The notes under the pieces: model-generated | Told to the model about the DNA's origin: nothing | The model's input: the letters and a program-made list of their open reading frames with translations, nothing else | The model's database searches: none | Shown here: in pieces, positions 44,454 to 53,357 of the stretch | Position numbering within the stretch: the stretch's first letter is position 1 | Layout of the letters: each line of letters begins with the position of its first letter | From: Galbibacter kalidii | GTDB taxonomy: Bacteria > Bacteroidota > Bacteroidia > Flavobacteriales > Flavobacteriaceae | Length of the DNA stretch: 64,000 bases | NCBI RefSeq assembly: GCF_026241135.1 | Contig: NZ_JAPFGA010000012.1 | Span: forward strand, 97,380-161,379 | Direction: 5' to 3' | Position numbers and translations under genes: made by a program

Positions 44454-46175
44454 ATGGAACACTTTGTAGTATCGGCACGGAAATACAGACCCAAAACCTT
44501 TAAGGATGTTGTTGGACAACAAGCCATCACCAACACCTTGCTCAACGCCATTGAAAACAATCATTTAGCTCAAGCATTGTTGTTTTGTGGTCCGCGTGGT
44601 GTAGGAAAAACAACCTGTGCACGGATTTTGGCCAAGAAGATCAACGAGGACGGTACGCAGAGTGAAGACGAAGATTTTGCTTTCAATATTTTTGAACTGG
44701 ATGCCGCTTCCAACAACTCCGTTGACGATATCCGAAGTTTGATCGATCAAGTGAGGATACCGCCACAGGTGGGCAAATATAAAGTGTATATCATCGACGA
44801 GGTGCATATGCTCTCCCAAGCAGCTTTCAACGCTTTTTTGAAAACGCTGGAAGAACCGCCAAAACACGCTATTTTTATTTTAGCAACCACCGAAAAACAC
44901 AAAATCATCCCCACCATCCTATCGCGTTGTCAGATTTTTGACTTTAAACGGATTACCGTTAAGGATGCTAAAGAATATTTAAAATATATCGCAGAAAGTC
45001 AAGGTATAGAAGCCGAAGACGATGCCCTCCACATTATTGCGCAAAAAGCAGACGGAGCAATGCGCGACGCACTCTCTATCTTTGACCGGGTAGTGAGCTA
45101 TACCGGAAAAAAACTAACCCGAAAGGCCGTTACCGAGAACCTGAATGTACTCGATTATCAGACGTATTTTGAGGCTACCGATCTGATTCTGGATGGTGAT
45201 ATCCCTCAATTATTGATCAACTTCAATAAAATCCTTTCGTTAGGTTTTGACGGACATCATTTTATATCGGGGCTAGCTTCCCATTTCCGTGACCTTTTGG
45301 TTTGTCAGAACGAAGCCACTATTCCATTGCTTGAAGTTGGGGACGAAACCAAACAAAAATACCTCGAACAAAGTAAAAAAGCAGCTCGTGATTTTCTGCT
45401 GAAAGGCATAGAACTTGCTAATGAATGCGATCTGAGTTACAGAAACAGTAAAAATCAGCGGCTGTTAGTCGAACTTTGCCTCATGCAGCTTGCCTCCATC
45501 AATCACGATGGAGAAAAAAAAAAGACTGATCGCTTCATAATCCCCCCTTCATTTTACAAAGTTGATACTGAAAAAACTTCAGAAGTAAAAAAAGAAGCCG
45601 TAAAACCTTCAGTAACTCAAGAGCCTGAAGTTGTTACAACTGTTCAGCAAGATCAGCAAGAAAAACCTGCGGCTGATCCTCCAAAAAAACCGGCCGTTAA
45701 AATCAATCCCAAGGGGAGTGTTTCCGGATTATCCATATCCGGACTTAAAAAGAAAAAACAGCACGAACTCGCCAAGAAAAACCAAATTGTTGATGAGAGT
45801 AACCTTCCGAAAGACTCTTTCGAAGAAAGCACCATGCAAGAATATTGGAGCAAATATGTAAAGAAGATCGACAAGGAAGGAAAAAAAATATTGGGTTCCG
45901 CATTAGGGTCAGACACCCCAAAAATGAAGAACGAGACTACTATTTGGATTGAACTCCCTAACGACACCCTGAAAAAAGAGGTGGAACGGGATCAATATCC
46001 GTTGATGGAGTACCTAAAAAAACACCTTAACAACTACCATATCGAACTCTACATCACCGTGAACGAAGCGGCAGAAAAGCAATATGCCTTTACCCCTCGG
46101 GAAAAATATGAAAAACTAAAGGAGAAAAATCCGCTTATCGATAAACTGCGAAAGGATTTTGATCTTGATGTGTAG
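44454..46175 (+). CDS. dnaX: DNA polymerase III subunit gamma/tau
   Basis: The 573-residue clamp-loader ATPase has Walker A GPRGVGKT at about 46-53, Walker B VYIIDEVHMLSQAAF, and the sensor region ILATTEKHKIIPTILSRCQI. The zinc-binding module normally inserted after Walker A (four Cys in E. coli) is replaced by a short acidic linker (INEDGTQSEDEDFAFNIFEL) with no cysteines. The C-terminal third is a Pro/Lys-rich linker plus a domain for polymerase contact. It loads the beta clamp at the fork. The missing zinc module is common in flavobacteria as I recall, so it is not a defect. Confidence 0.96.
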   Translation: MEHFVVSARKYRPKTFKDVVGQQAITNTLLNAIENNHLAQALLFCGPRGVGKTTCARILAKKINEDGTQSEDEDFAFNIFELDAASNNSVDDIRSLIDQVRIPPQVGKYKVYIIDEVHMLSQAAFNAFLKTLEEPPKHAIFILATTEKHKIIPTILSRCQIFDFKRITVKDAKEYLKYIAESQGIEAEDDALHIIAQKADGAMRDALSIFDRVVSYTGKKLTRKAVTENLNVLDYQTYFEATDLILDGDIPQLLINFNKILSLGFDGHHFISGLASHFRDLLVCQNEATIPLLEVGDETKQKYLEQSKKAARDFLLKGIELANECDLSYRNSKNQRLLVELCLMQLASINHDGEKKKTDRFIIPPSFYKVDTEKTSEVKKEAVKPSVTQEPEVVTTVQQDQQEKPAADPPKKPAVKINPKGSVSGLSISGLKKKKQHELAKKNQIVDESNLPKDSFEESTMQEYWSKYVKKIDKEGKKILGSALGSDTPKMKNETTIWIELPNDTLKKEVERDQYPLMEYLKKHLNNYHIELYITVNEAAEKQYAFTPREKYEKLKEKNPLIDKLRKDFDLDV

Positions 46176-46255
46176 GTAATTTAATATGCTGCTCCTAAGG
46201 AGCTCAAAGCAAAACTTATCGAGAGGTCATTGGGTTTTGTACTTTTAAAATGAGG

Positions 46256-46278
46256 CCTCGACTGCGCTCGACCTGACA
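46256..46278. repeat. Dispersed repeat arm (GTCGAG-type)
   Basis: CCTCGACTGCGCTCGACCTGACA has the same core as the right arm at 54959-55031 but lacks a matching left arm nearby. The rest of the 212-bp gap before miaE contains a small GCTCCT/AGGAGC stem and the miaE -7 box. Confidence 0.55.
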
Positions 46279-46354
46279 GCATTATCTCAAAATAATTTAT
46301 CTTCAGCCAAATATAAATTGAACTGGCGTTAAATGTATAACTCTAAAAACACCT

Positions 46355-46362
46355 TATATTTG
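46355..46362 (+). promoter_or_regulatory. -7 promoter box TATATTTG for miaE
   Basis: An exact TAnnTTTG match 25 bp before the miaE start. Confidence 0.45.
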
Positions 46363-46387
46363 CATCAGAATTAAGAATCGGAGTATT

Positions 46388-46969
46388 ATGCTGGGTTTAA
46401 AATTACCGACCGACCCGAGATGGGTGAACATTGTCGAGAAGAATATTGAAGAAATTTTAACCGATCATGCCTTTTGTGAACAAAAAGCGGCAAGTACGGC
46501 TATTTCTTTTATCGTACTATTTCCGGAGTATACTGAACTGGTACAGGAAATGACGGCTTTGGTCAAAGAAGAAATCAGTCATTTTAAAATGGTTCACGAC
46601 AAGATCATTGCCCGTGGTTGGATCTTGGGAAGGGATCGAAAAGACGAATATGTGAACAAGCTTTTGACTTTCTTCCCCAAAGGTGGTAGTAGAACTACTT
46701 TTTTGGTGCATAAACTCTTATATGCCGGTTTGATTGAAGCGCGAAGCTGCGAACGCTTCCGCTTATTATCTGAAGAACTTGAAGACGAAGAATTACGTGA
46801 TTTTTACAGAAATTTGATGGTGAGCGAAGCCAATCACTACACTATGTTTTTAGGGTTTGCCCGTAAATACGGAGACACCGAAGAAGTGAACAAAAAATGG
46901 CAAGCCTTATTAGATTTTGAAGCGGAAATCATGAAAGAGCTCGGTAAAAAAGAAACTATCCACGGTTAG
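46388..46969 (+). CDS. miaE: tRNA-(ms2io6A)-hydroxylase (MiaE-like)
   Basis: The 193-residue ferritin-like di-iron protein has paired Glu and His ligands in four helices: DHAFCEQKAASTAISF, VKEEISHFKMVHDKI, GLIEARSCERFRLLSEELED and MVSEANHYTMFLGFARKYG. It hydroxylates the isopentenyl group of ms2i6A at position 37 of tRNA with O2. Its stop overlaps the ppx stop by 4 bp in convergent orientation. The length and ligand spacing match the family. Confidence 0.93.
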   Translation: MLGLKLPTDPRWVNIVEKNIEEILTDHAFCEQKAASTAISFIVLFPEYTELVQEMTALVKEEISHFKMVHDKIIARGWILGRDRKDEYVNKLLTFFPKGGSRTTFLVHKLLYAGLIEARSCERFRLLSEELEDEELRDFYRNLMVSEANHYTMFLGFARKYGDTEEVNKKWQALLDFEAEIMKELGKKETIHG

Positions 46970-47871
46970 ATAATATTGGTTTTCTCTTTTTCGATATTAT
47001 AAAGAAGTTTTATAATACCGTCGGAAAGTCCGATTTTAGGCACGTGGATTTTTTTAGCACCACTCCACTTTGACGCATTCAAATAAATACGTGATGCCGG
47101 AATGATTACATCTGCCCTATCCTGATTTAAACCAAGTTCGGAGATTCGGTCTTCATAGCTCAGCTCCTTTAAAAACTGATATTGAGCATTCAAATAAATA
47201 TACGACAAGGGCTTCCCTGGCTTTCTGCCCGACATTTTGAACAATTTATTGATGTTCCCTCCGGAGCCAATGATTTCAATATCCTTGAATTTCTTTGTAT
47301 TGCTTTTGATCCATTTCTCTATATCATTCCACACTTCCTGAGTGATCATCTCATTCAACAAACGCACAGTTCCCACTTTGTAGGATTTTGAAGTGAGGAT
47401 CTTTCCGTTGTAAAAAATGGTGAATTCCGTACTTCCTCCCCCCACATCCACATAAAGATAGGTTTTGTCCTTTTGAATCAAATCATGAAGGTCTGTTGAG
47501 GTTATAATGGCTGCTTCCTTCTTTCCGTCTATGATCTCAATTTCGATACCTGTCTTTTTTTTGATGATTTCTACTAATTCATTGCCGTTATTCGCTTCCC
47601 GCATAGCAGAAGTAGCACAAGCCATATATTTTTCAACTCCGTGTACTTTCATCAGAAGTTTAAACGATTTCATGGCGTCTACCATTCGATCGCAGTTTTG
47701 TTCTGATATCTCCCCTACGGTAAATGAATCTTGTCCCAAACGCACAGGAACTCGCACCAAAGAACTCTTTTTAAATTGAGTTTCCCTGCTTTCGCTTTCA
47801 ATCACATTATTAATCAGTAGTCTTATGGCATTCGATCCAATATCTATAGCCGCAAATTTCCTTATCTTCAA
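46966..47871 (-). CDS. Ppx/GppA phosphatase, short form
   Basis: The 301-residue ASKHA-fold phosphatase has phosphate-loop motifs FAAIDIGSNAIRLLI and YLYVDVGGGSTEFTIFYNGK, and a middle motif YMACATSAMREANNGNELVE. It lacks the C-terminal HD-type domains of E. coli Ppx (513 residues), so it is the minimal form. It hydrolyses polyphosphate, or ppGpp in some relatives. It stands 12 bp downstream of ppk1 on the same strand, which points to polyphosphate as its substrate. Confidence 0.92.
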   Translation of the reverse strand: MKIRKFAAIDIGSNAIRLLINNVIESESRETQFKKSSLVRVPVRLGQDSFTVGEISEQNCDRMVDAMKSFKLLMKVHGVEKYMACATSAMREANNGNELVEIIKKKTGIEIEIIDGKKEAAIITSTDLHDLIQKDKTYLYVDVGGGSTEFTIFYNGKILTSKSYKVGTVRLLNEMITQEVWNDIEKWIKSNTKKFKDIEIIGSGGNINKLFKMSGRKPGKPLSYIYLNAQYQFLKELSYEDRISELGLNQDRADVIIPASRIYLNASKWSGAKKIHVPKIGLSDGIIKLLYNIEKEKTNII

Positions 47872-47883
47872 AATAACCCTTCT

Positions 47884-49998
47884 TTATTTTTTTACAATCT
47901 GTTTTTTCAAATAGTACTCATAGGTTTCAAACTGTGATCGTACTTTTACATTCCCTATATTTTTATAAGCATTATCTTGCTTTTCAGAAAACACCCTTGC
48001 TTTAACATTATCTCTCCAGCAAATATCAAAAGTTTCCATCATCTCTTGTTTGATATCCTGATCGTAAATAGGACATCCCACCTCTACCCTGAAATCCAGA
48101 TTTCGAGTCATCCAATCCGCAGAAGAAATATAGCATTTCGGATTGCCTCCGTTGGCAAACATAAACAAGCGGGTGTGTTCCAGGAATCTGTCGACCACAC
48201 TTATCACCTCTATATTTTCGCTGATCCCGGGAAGACCGGGTATCAAACAACAGGTTCCTCTTATGATCATTTGGATTTTAACACCGTTTCTACTAGCTTC
48301 ATACAATTTGTCTACCATTTTATAGCTGGTAAAACTGTTCATTTTAATCTTGATATAGGCTTCTTTTCCGGCTTTCGCATTTTCTATCTCTTTATTGATC
48401 AATTTAGAGAACACCCGTTTTGTATAGTGCGGAGAAACAATTAAATGTTTGTATTTATTGATCTTGTAATTGGTTTCAAAGAAGTCAAAAACCTTGTTCA
48501 ATTCCTTCAATATAGGTTGATGGGCAGTGAATAAGGTATAATCGGTATATATTTTGGCGGTATCTTCGTTGAAGTTTCCGGTACTGATAAATCCGTAACG
48601 TTTCAGTTTATAATCTTCCAGACGTTCGATAACACAAATCTTACTATGTACTTTTAACCCTTGTACCCCGAAAATCAATTTTACCCCTTCAGATTGCAAT
48701 TGTTCTGCATATTCAATATTCGCTTCTTCGTCGAATCTCGCCTGCAACTCTATCTGTACCGTTACATCCTTACCGTTCTTAACAGCATTGATCAACGAAC
48801 TCGCTACCTGCGAATTTTTCGCCAGTCTATAGACCGTGACCTTGATCGATTTTACTTTCGGATCTATCGCAGCCTCCCGCAACAATTTTATCACATTAGA
48901 AAATGTATGATACGGAGCATATTGTAAATAATCCTTCTTAGCAATGGCCGCAAACAAGCTATCTTCATGACTTAGTCCTTTTACCGGAAGCGGGGGAAAC
49001 TTCTTGTACATCAAATCATCACGCCCAAGGCTGGGAAATCCCATATAATCCCTACGGTTGTGGTATCGCCCTCCGGGGATGACACTATCGGTATCATCGA
49101 TCCCCATTTTGTCTTTTAGAAATTTTAAGGTGTCTTTTTCAATCTCCTTATCATATACAAAACGAACTGGTTCACTGATGCGTCGCCCTTTCACACTCGA
49201 AGAAATCTTCTCCATAAAGCTCTTGCTCAGATCACTGTCGATATCCAGTTCGGCATCCCTCGTTATTTTTATCATGTGTGCAGAAAGCGATTCGTAATCG
49301 AATATATTGAAGATGTTCCCCATACAATAACGGATCAGGTCGTCGAGAATAATGATGTACTTCTTCTCTCCCTGACTTGGCAACACCACAAAACGGTCGA
49401 TGGTCCTCGGAATCTCCACCATAGCATACCTCACTGCTTTCGATTTTGCTTTGAAAAGTCCTTTTACCCCACTACTGCTAACTTCCTCCTCGCCTTTCAT
49501 AATCATTTTTACAGCCAAATAGCCCGCACTATCCTTCAGGTTGGGGATCTCGTCCAAATCACTCAGCATGATGGTTACCAAAGCCGGACTCACCTTATCG
49601 TAAAAGTAATTCCGTATAAAATCATTTTGAGCAGAGGTCACTTCATCCCCTTCCTTGATCATAAAGATGTTTTCCTTTTCCAGTTCTTTCTCTATATCAC
49701 TTAAGATCTTTAAGCTTTCCGTCTGCTGATTGATCACAATTTGCGTGATGTCTTCCATCAAATCCTTCGCCCGGATACCTCCAAGAACACTTTTTCCTGT
49801 TTTTCCGGAAAGTGCAATACGTTTTACGGTTGCATAGCGCACCTTAAAAAACTCATCAAGATTGTTTGAAAAAATTCCCAGAAAACGAAGTCGTTCTATA
49901 AGTGGTACTGAAGTGGATGCTGCTTCTTGTAGTACTCTGGCATTAAAATCAAGCCAGCTAATCTCCCTATTTATATACTGATACTTTACTTCGTTCAT
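47884..49998 (-). CDS. ppk1: Polyphosphate kinase 1
   Basis: The 704-residue PPK1 has the N-terminal IQRREISWLDFNARVL-like start (YINREISWLDFNARVLQEAA), the autophosphorylated histidine at about 451 in GLKVHSKICVIE, and the second phospholipase-D-like histidine region in RFLEHTRLFMFANGG. It polymerises ATP gamma-phosphate into polyphosphate. It abuts sixA with no spacing and precedes ppx, forming a sixA-ppk1-ppx operon of synthesis and breakdown. It is slightly longer than E. coli Ppk (688 residues). Confidence 0.97.
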   Translation of the reverse strand: MNEVKYQYINREISWLDFNARVLQEAASTSVPLIERLRFLGIFSNNLDEFFKVRYATVKRIALSGKTGKSVLGGIRAKDLMEDITQIVINQQTESLKILSDIEKELEKENIFMIKEGDEVTSAQNDFIRNYFYDKVSPALVTIMLSDLDEIPNLKDSAGYLAVKMIMKGEEEVSSSGVKGLFKAKSKAVRYAMVEIPRTIDRFVVLPSQGEKKYIIILDDLIRYCMGNIFNIFDYESLSAHMIKITRDAELDIDSDLSKSFMEKISSSVKGRRISEPVRFVYDKEIEKDTLKFLKDKMGIDDTDSVIPGGRYHNRRDYMGFPSLGRDDLMYKKFPPLPVKGLSHEDSLFAAIAKKDYLQYAPYHTFSNVIKLLREAAIDPKVKSIKVTVYRLAKNSQVASSLINAVKNGKDVTVQIELQARFDEEANIEYAEQLQSEGVKLIFGVQGLKVHSKICVIERLEDYKLKRYGFISTGNFNEDTAKIYTDYTLFTAHQPILKELNKVFDFFETNYKINKYKHLIVSPHYTKRVFSKLINKEIENAKAGKEAYIKIKMNSFTSYKMVDKLYEASRNGVKIQMIIRGTCCLIPGLPGISENIEVISVVDRFLEHTRLFMFANGGNPKCYISSADWMTRNLDFRVEVGCPIYDQDIKQEMMETFDICWRDNVKARVFSEKQDNAYKNIGNVKVRSQFETYEYYLKKQIVKK

Positions 49999-50484
49999 CT
50001 ACTTTAATTGCTTTGGAAAAATAATTAATTCTGTTATTCCTTTATCTATATCTGCCCATCGATTTGCGTCAAAACGGATACTGACCAATCCCGATGTAGA
50101 CAGATTATCAATAGATTTATTCCCAAATATATTAGAAATTGACGTGAATGCATGATTGTGACCAAAAATCATAATATTTTTATAGCTTTCGTCCAGATGT
50201 TTTATGAAATCAATGACAGATGACCCACCAAAATCGTAAAGTGCATCGGTAACGGTAAGTTTGGAAAGATCAAAGCCCAATTCTTGCATAAAAATAGCGC
50301 AAGTATGCAGCGCCCTGTTCGCCGGGCTTGAAAAAACAGCATCTGGTTGAGCGAAATCCTTTTTTATGGCATTGGACACCAATATTGCATCATTGATCCC
50401 TCGTTGTTTTAACGGGCGGTCTTTATCGGAAACATCATAATCCCAGGATGATTTTCCATGTCTTACTAAAGTGAGTGTCTTCAT
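49999..50484 (-). CDS. SixA-like histidine phosphatase
   Basis: The 161-residue protein of the phosphoglycerate-mutase-like branch begins with the catalytic LTLVRHGKSSWDYDVSDKDR and has a second His in NIMIFGHNHAFTSISNIFG. SixA removes phosphate from histidines of phosphorelay proteins in E. coli. Here it heads the polyphosphate operon, so it may act on a phosphohistidine or small phosphate linked to that metabolism. That is inference from the operon. The start is the ATG preceding the motif. Confidence 0.9.
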   Translation of the reverse strand: MKTLTLVRHGKSSWDYDVSDKDRPLKQRGINDAILVSNAIKKDFAQPDAVFSSPANRALHTCAIFMQELGFDLSKLTVTDALYDFGGSSVIDFIKHLDESYKNIMIFGHNHAFTSISNIFGNKSIDNLSTSGLVSIRFDANRWADIDKGITELIIFPKQLK

Positions 50485-50491
50485 TTTTCGT

Positions 50492-50806
50492 TACTTATCG
50501 TTGATCTTCTATTGCTTATCGTTCAAAACGGGTTGCTCCAAGCTGCGTATCCATTGCTTAACATCGCTTGCCTATTGCTTCCCGTTACATTTGCGTTGCT
50601 ACCCATTCGAGTTGGGCTGCTACCGGTTTAAAATGCATTGCTACCTGCTAAAGTTGTGTTGCTACCGGCTCAAAACGTGTTGCTACCCGTTGGTTTTTGG
50701 TTGCTACTCGGTTAAAACGGGTTGCTACCGGCTTATTTTTGGTTGCTACTGCTTGGTTTTCCTGTGCTACCTGTCAAAGTTGTGCTGCTACCTCCAGTTT
50801 GCAACT
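50492..50806. repeat. 21-bp tandem repeat array, about 15 units
   Basis: Units begin every 21 bp without any insertion or deletion at 50492, 50513, 50534 and so on to 50786. Each starts TGCTAC, TGCTTA or similar and continues with a variable second half, for example TGCTACCGGCTCAAAACGTGT at 50660. The units diverge more at the left end. Read rightward, a 117-codon frame (50471-50824) stays open and gives a seven-residue repeat with paired Cys and Tyr; read leftward, the units give Val-Ala-Thr heptads broken by stops. It fills the 399-bp gap between sixA and the gene at 50884. Neither reading looks like a normal gene. Confidence 0.9.
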
Positions 50807-50883
50807 GGTGGTAAGGGTACATAAGCTGTTGGCTTTTCACGGATTGCAAATCGGCGTTATCAAATTCTACCCTGTACTATCTA

Positions 50884-51138
50884 TCATCTAAAAATCCCCA
50901 ACTGATTATCTAAACCTATCCCTTTAAAAATCAAGATTAACCCTCCTCCTATAAGTAGGATTATGATTCCCCATGTATATACTTGATATCTCCACGAATA
51001 CCTTTCCCACCAATGGCACTTCATCTTGTTTACCTTAAAAGCATTTCCGCTTTTCAATTTAAAGAATAAATAAAGAATCCCTAATACCAAAACTATTGCT
51101 CCAGTAATAAGTGGGTGTTCTTCTGTAAAATAATCCAT
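50884..51138 (-). CDS. Small two-span membrane protein
   Basis: The 84-residue protein has two hydrophobic segments (residues 10-26 and 56-72) separated by a basic, aromatic loop (KMKCHWWERYSWRYQVYTWG). It is not a family I recognise. The composition, length and a plausible start make it likely to be real, but nothing shows its role. It stands alone beside the tandem array. Confidence 0.55.
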   Translation of the reverse strand: MDYFTEEHPLITGAIVLVLGILYLFFKLKSGNAFKVNKMKCHWWERYSWRYQVYTWGIIILLIGGGLILIFKGIGLDNQLGIFR

Positions 51139-51317
51139 CTTATTCTTGACTATAAATATTCTTATTGTATTTCATAACACACTAATGCACTAGTTCTCTT
51201 AGCATATTCGGCACGAGCCAAGAGGCTTGTGCTAGCGGAGCATCAACTCAAAAACAAACTTTTCCAAAGTTCAAAACTTTGGAAAAGCTATTGCTTCTGA
51301 TTTTATACGCTACGAAC

Positions 51318-51968
51318 TTAAGGCGAAAGCCTTTCCCGCCTCCAATCATGTCCGTCACGGGTATAACGGATCCTGTCATGGAGCCGGTTCGGACGTCCTT
51401 GCCAAAACTCTATTGATATTGGTGCAATGTTATAGCCACCCCAGTACTTCGGACGGGGTACATCTTTGTCTTTATAAGCGGTTTCAAGCTTGCCTAGTTC
51501 TTTTTCCAAGACCTCTCTGGAGCTTATCACTTCACTTTGTTGGGAAGCTACAGCTCCTAACTGACTTCCTTTCGGACGAGAGGCAAAATAGGTGTCTGAT
51601 AGGCTTTCCTCTACTTTTTCGGCCTTGCCCTTGATAATAACTTGCCGCTCTAGTGCCGGCCAGAAGAAAGAGGCACAAATATTGGGGTTTGCCACCAGAG
51701 CTTTTCCTTTTTCGCTGTTATAATTCGTATAAAAAACAAAGCCTTCCGCAGTAAATCGCTTTAAAAGCACCACACGGTTCTTCGGAAAGCCATCCAGACC
51801 AATGGTCGAAATGGTCATGGTATTGGCTTCATCCTCTCCTCCGCTCGTTTCTACTTCGTCGAACCACTGCTGGAACAATGGTATGGGATTGTCGGGAATA
51901 TTGGTTTCTATAAGTTCACTTTTTTCGTAAACTTTCCTGTAATTGCTAAGGTCTTTTTCGTTTTCCAT
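51318..51968 (-). CDS. pdxH: Pyridoxamine 5'-phosphate oxidase
   Basis: The 216-residue flavoenzyme has the family segments RVVLLKRFTAEGFVFYTNYN, SASFFWPALERQVIIKG-like FMN contacts, PKGSQLGAVASQQSEVISSR and the C-terminal WGGYNIAPISIEFWQGRPNR with LHDRIRYTR. It oxidises pyridoxamine or pyridoxine phosphate to pyridoxal phosphate with FMN. The gene is followed by an ordinary 179-bp spacer. Nothing is truncated. Confidence 0.96.
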   Translation of the reverse strand: MENEKDLSNYRKVYEKSELIETNIPDNPIPLFQQWFDEVETSGGEDEANTMTISTIGLDGFPKNRVVLLKRFTAEGFVFYTNYNSEKGKALVANPNICASFFWPALERQVIIKGKAEKVEESLSDTYFASRPKGSQLGAVASQQSEVISSREVLEKELGKLETAYKDKDVPRPKYWGGYNIAPISIEFWQGRPNRLHDRIRYTRDGHDWRRERLSP

Positions 51969-52064
51969 GACAATAATTTTCCTTATTGCAATTTACGGGT
52001 TGCCCATGAAATAATGAATTTTTTGGGGTTGAGTTTTTTAGTATTCTTAAACCTGACAGGTTTC

Positions 52065-52979
52065 TCAAAAAACAAACTCCTTACCGTCTTCAGCCAGTTC
52101 GACTTGCTCAAAAACTTCCCTTGCCTCTTCTTGAAATGCTTTCAAACCATTGTATCGGGTAGAATAATGCCCCAAGATCAAGTGTTTCACACCGGCTTTC
52201 TTAGCTATTGTTGCGGCTTGTTTGGCGGTGGAATGTCCTGTTTCGGTGGCCAGTTTTTTATGTTGGTCTAAAAAAGTGGATTCGTGGTAAAGTACATCTG
52301 CGTTTTGAATCAGCGGGATAATACTTTCCTGATATGAAGTATCGCTACAAAAAGCATAGGATTTTGGCGGGGGCGGATCGAAAGTCAGTTTTTCATTGGG
52401 AATCAACTCCCCACTTTCCGAAGTGACATCCTTTCCTTTTTTGATGATATTGTAGTAGGACTTATCAATATCGTAGTCCAATACCGTATTGATATTCAGT
52501 TTTCGGTCACCCAATTTTTCCTTGAACAGGAAGCCATTAGTATAGACACGGTGTTGTAAAGGGATTGTGTGTACTTCGACCTTGTCATCTTCAAAAATCA
52601 ATTCTGAAGTATCTGATGTAAGTTCGTGAAAAACCAGCGGATAATTGGTCCACGCACTGCCTACTTTCAGCATCAACACCACCGCATCTTTTATTCCTTT
52701 CGGACCGTAAATATGCAATGGGGCTTCCCTGCCTAGCAATCGAAAAGTAGACACCAGGCCCGGCAAACCAAAAAAATGATCACCGTGCAGATGGGAGATA
52801 AAAACATGTTTGATGCGTGAGAATTTTATTTTCTGCTTGCGCAATTGCACCTGCGTCCCTTCCCCACAATCGATCAAAAACAAATGATTTTTTATTTCCA
52901 GAACCTGCGCTGTAGGATTAGTATTAGTTCTGGGGGTTGCACTATAACAACCTAAAATATGGAGTTTAAGGCCGTTCAT
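52065..52979 (-). CDS. rnz: Ribonuclease Z
   Basis: The 304-residue metallo-beta-lactamase-fold nuclease has the zinc motif HLHGDHFFGLPGLVSTFRLL at about 63-82, a second metal region SDTSYQESIIPLIQNADVLY, and HSTAKQAATIAKKAGVKHLI with ILGHYSTRY. It trims the 3' ends of tRNA precursors. That suits the genome, since the tRNA-Met gene here encodes no CCA end. It lies 41 bp downstream of the small STAS-like gene, and the pair recurs in flavobacteria. Confidence 0.95.
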   Translation of the reverse strand: MNGLKLHILGCYSATPRTNTNPTAQVLEIKNHLFLIDCGEGTQVQLRKQKIKFSRIKHVFISHLHGDHFFGLPGLVSTFRLLGREAPLHIYGPKGIKDAVVLMLKVGSAWTNYPLVFHELTSDTSELIFEDDKVEVHTIPLQHRVYTNGFLFKEKLGDRKLNINTVLDYDIDKSYYNIIKKGKDVTSESGELIPNEKLTFDPPPPKSYAFCSDTSYQESIIPLIQNADVLYHESTFLDQHKKLATETGHSTAKQAATIAKKAGVKHLILGHYSTRYNGLKAFQEEAREVFEQVELAEDGKEFVF

Positions 52980-53020
52980 CGTGTCTGTATGGTATTTTTA
53001 TGCGTCAAATAAAGGAATTA

Positions 53021-53353
53021 TTAAAAGTCAAGATCGCGTTCAATATCTTCCATTTCGATAATATCATAAGCTTCTTTCAGGGTCGGCGCCACGGTAAGTT
53101 TTTCATGCACATCATTTAAATTTACACTAGCTGTAACGATCACGAACGATTTTCTCTTGGCCTTATGATCTCGGGAGACCTCAAAAAACTCCATCAAGTC
53201 ATCGGTTTTAAGCTTGCTCAACGACAACAGGTTTAATATCAAATGATCATTTTTTACTTTTTCGTAAGAAGATCTCAAATTGCTCACATATGTATTCAAG
53301 GATACATCTTCTTGTGTCAAGATCGTTATGTTTTCTTGTTTATCGATTAACAT
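53021..53353 (-). CDS. Small STAS-like protein beside rnz
   Basis: The 110-residue acidic protein has a beta-alpha pattern (ITILTQEDVSLNTYVSNLRS; DHLILNLLSLSKLKTDDLME; SFVIVTASVNLNDV) suggesting a STAS/anti-sigma-factor-antagonist fold, as do genes in this position in other flavobacteria, where it is sometimes mislabelled as ribonuclease Z. The usual phosphorylated serine of such antagonists cannot be pointed to with confidence. It lies between pyrB and rnz, 4 bp after pyrB ends. Its role is unknown. Confidence 0.65.
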   Translation of the reverse strand: MLIDKQENITILTQEDVSLNTYVSNLRSSYEKVKNDHLILNLLSLSKLKTDDLMEFFEVSRDHKAKRKSFVIVTASVNLNDVHEKLTVAPTLKEAYDIIEMEDIERDLDF

Positions 53354-53357
53354 AATG

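Noticed and set aside
50492..50806. CRISPR array
   Set aside because: Units are directly adjacent with no spacers, 21 bp long and divergent; no cas genes nearby.
50471..50824. A 117-codon open frame across the tandem array
   Set aside because: Cysteine- and aromatic-rich product made only of the 21-bp repeat, without a recognisable start region or homology; treated as a by-product of the array.
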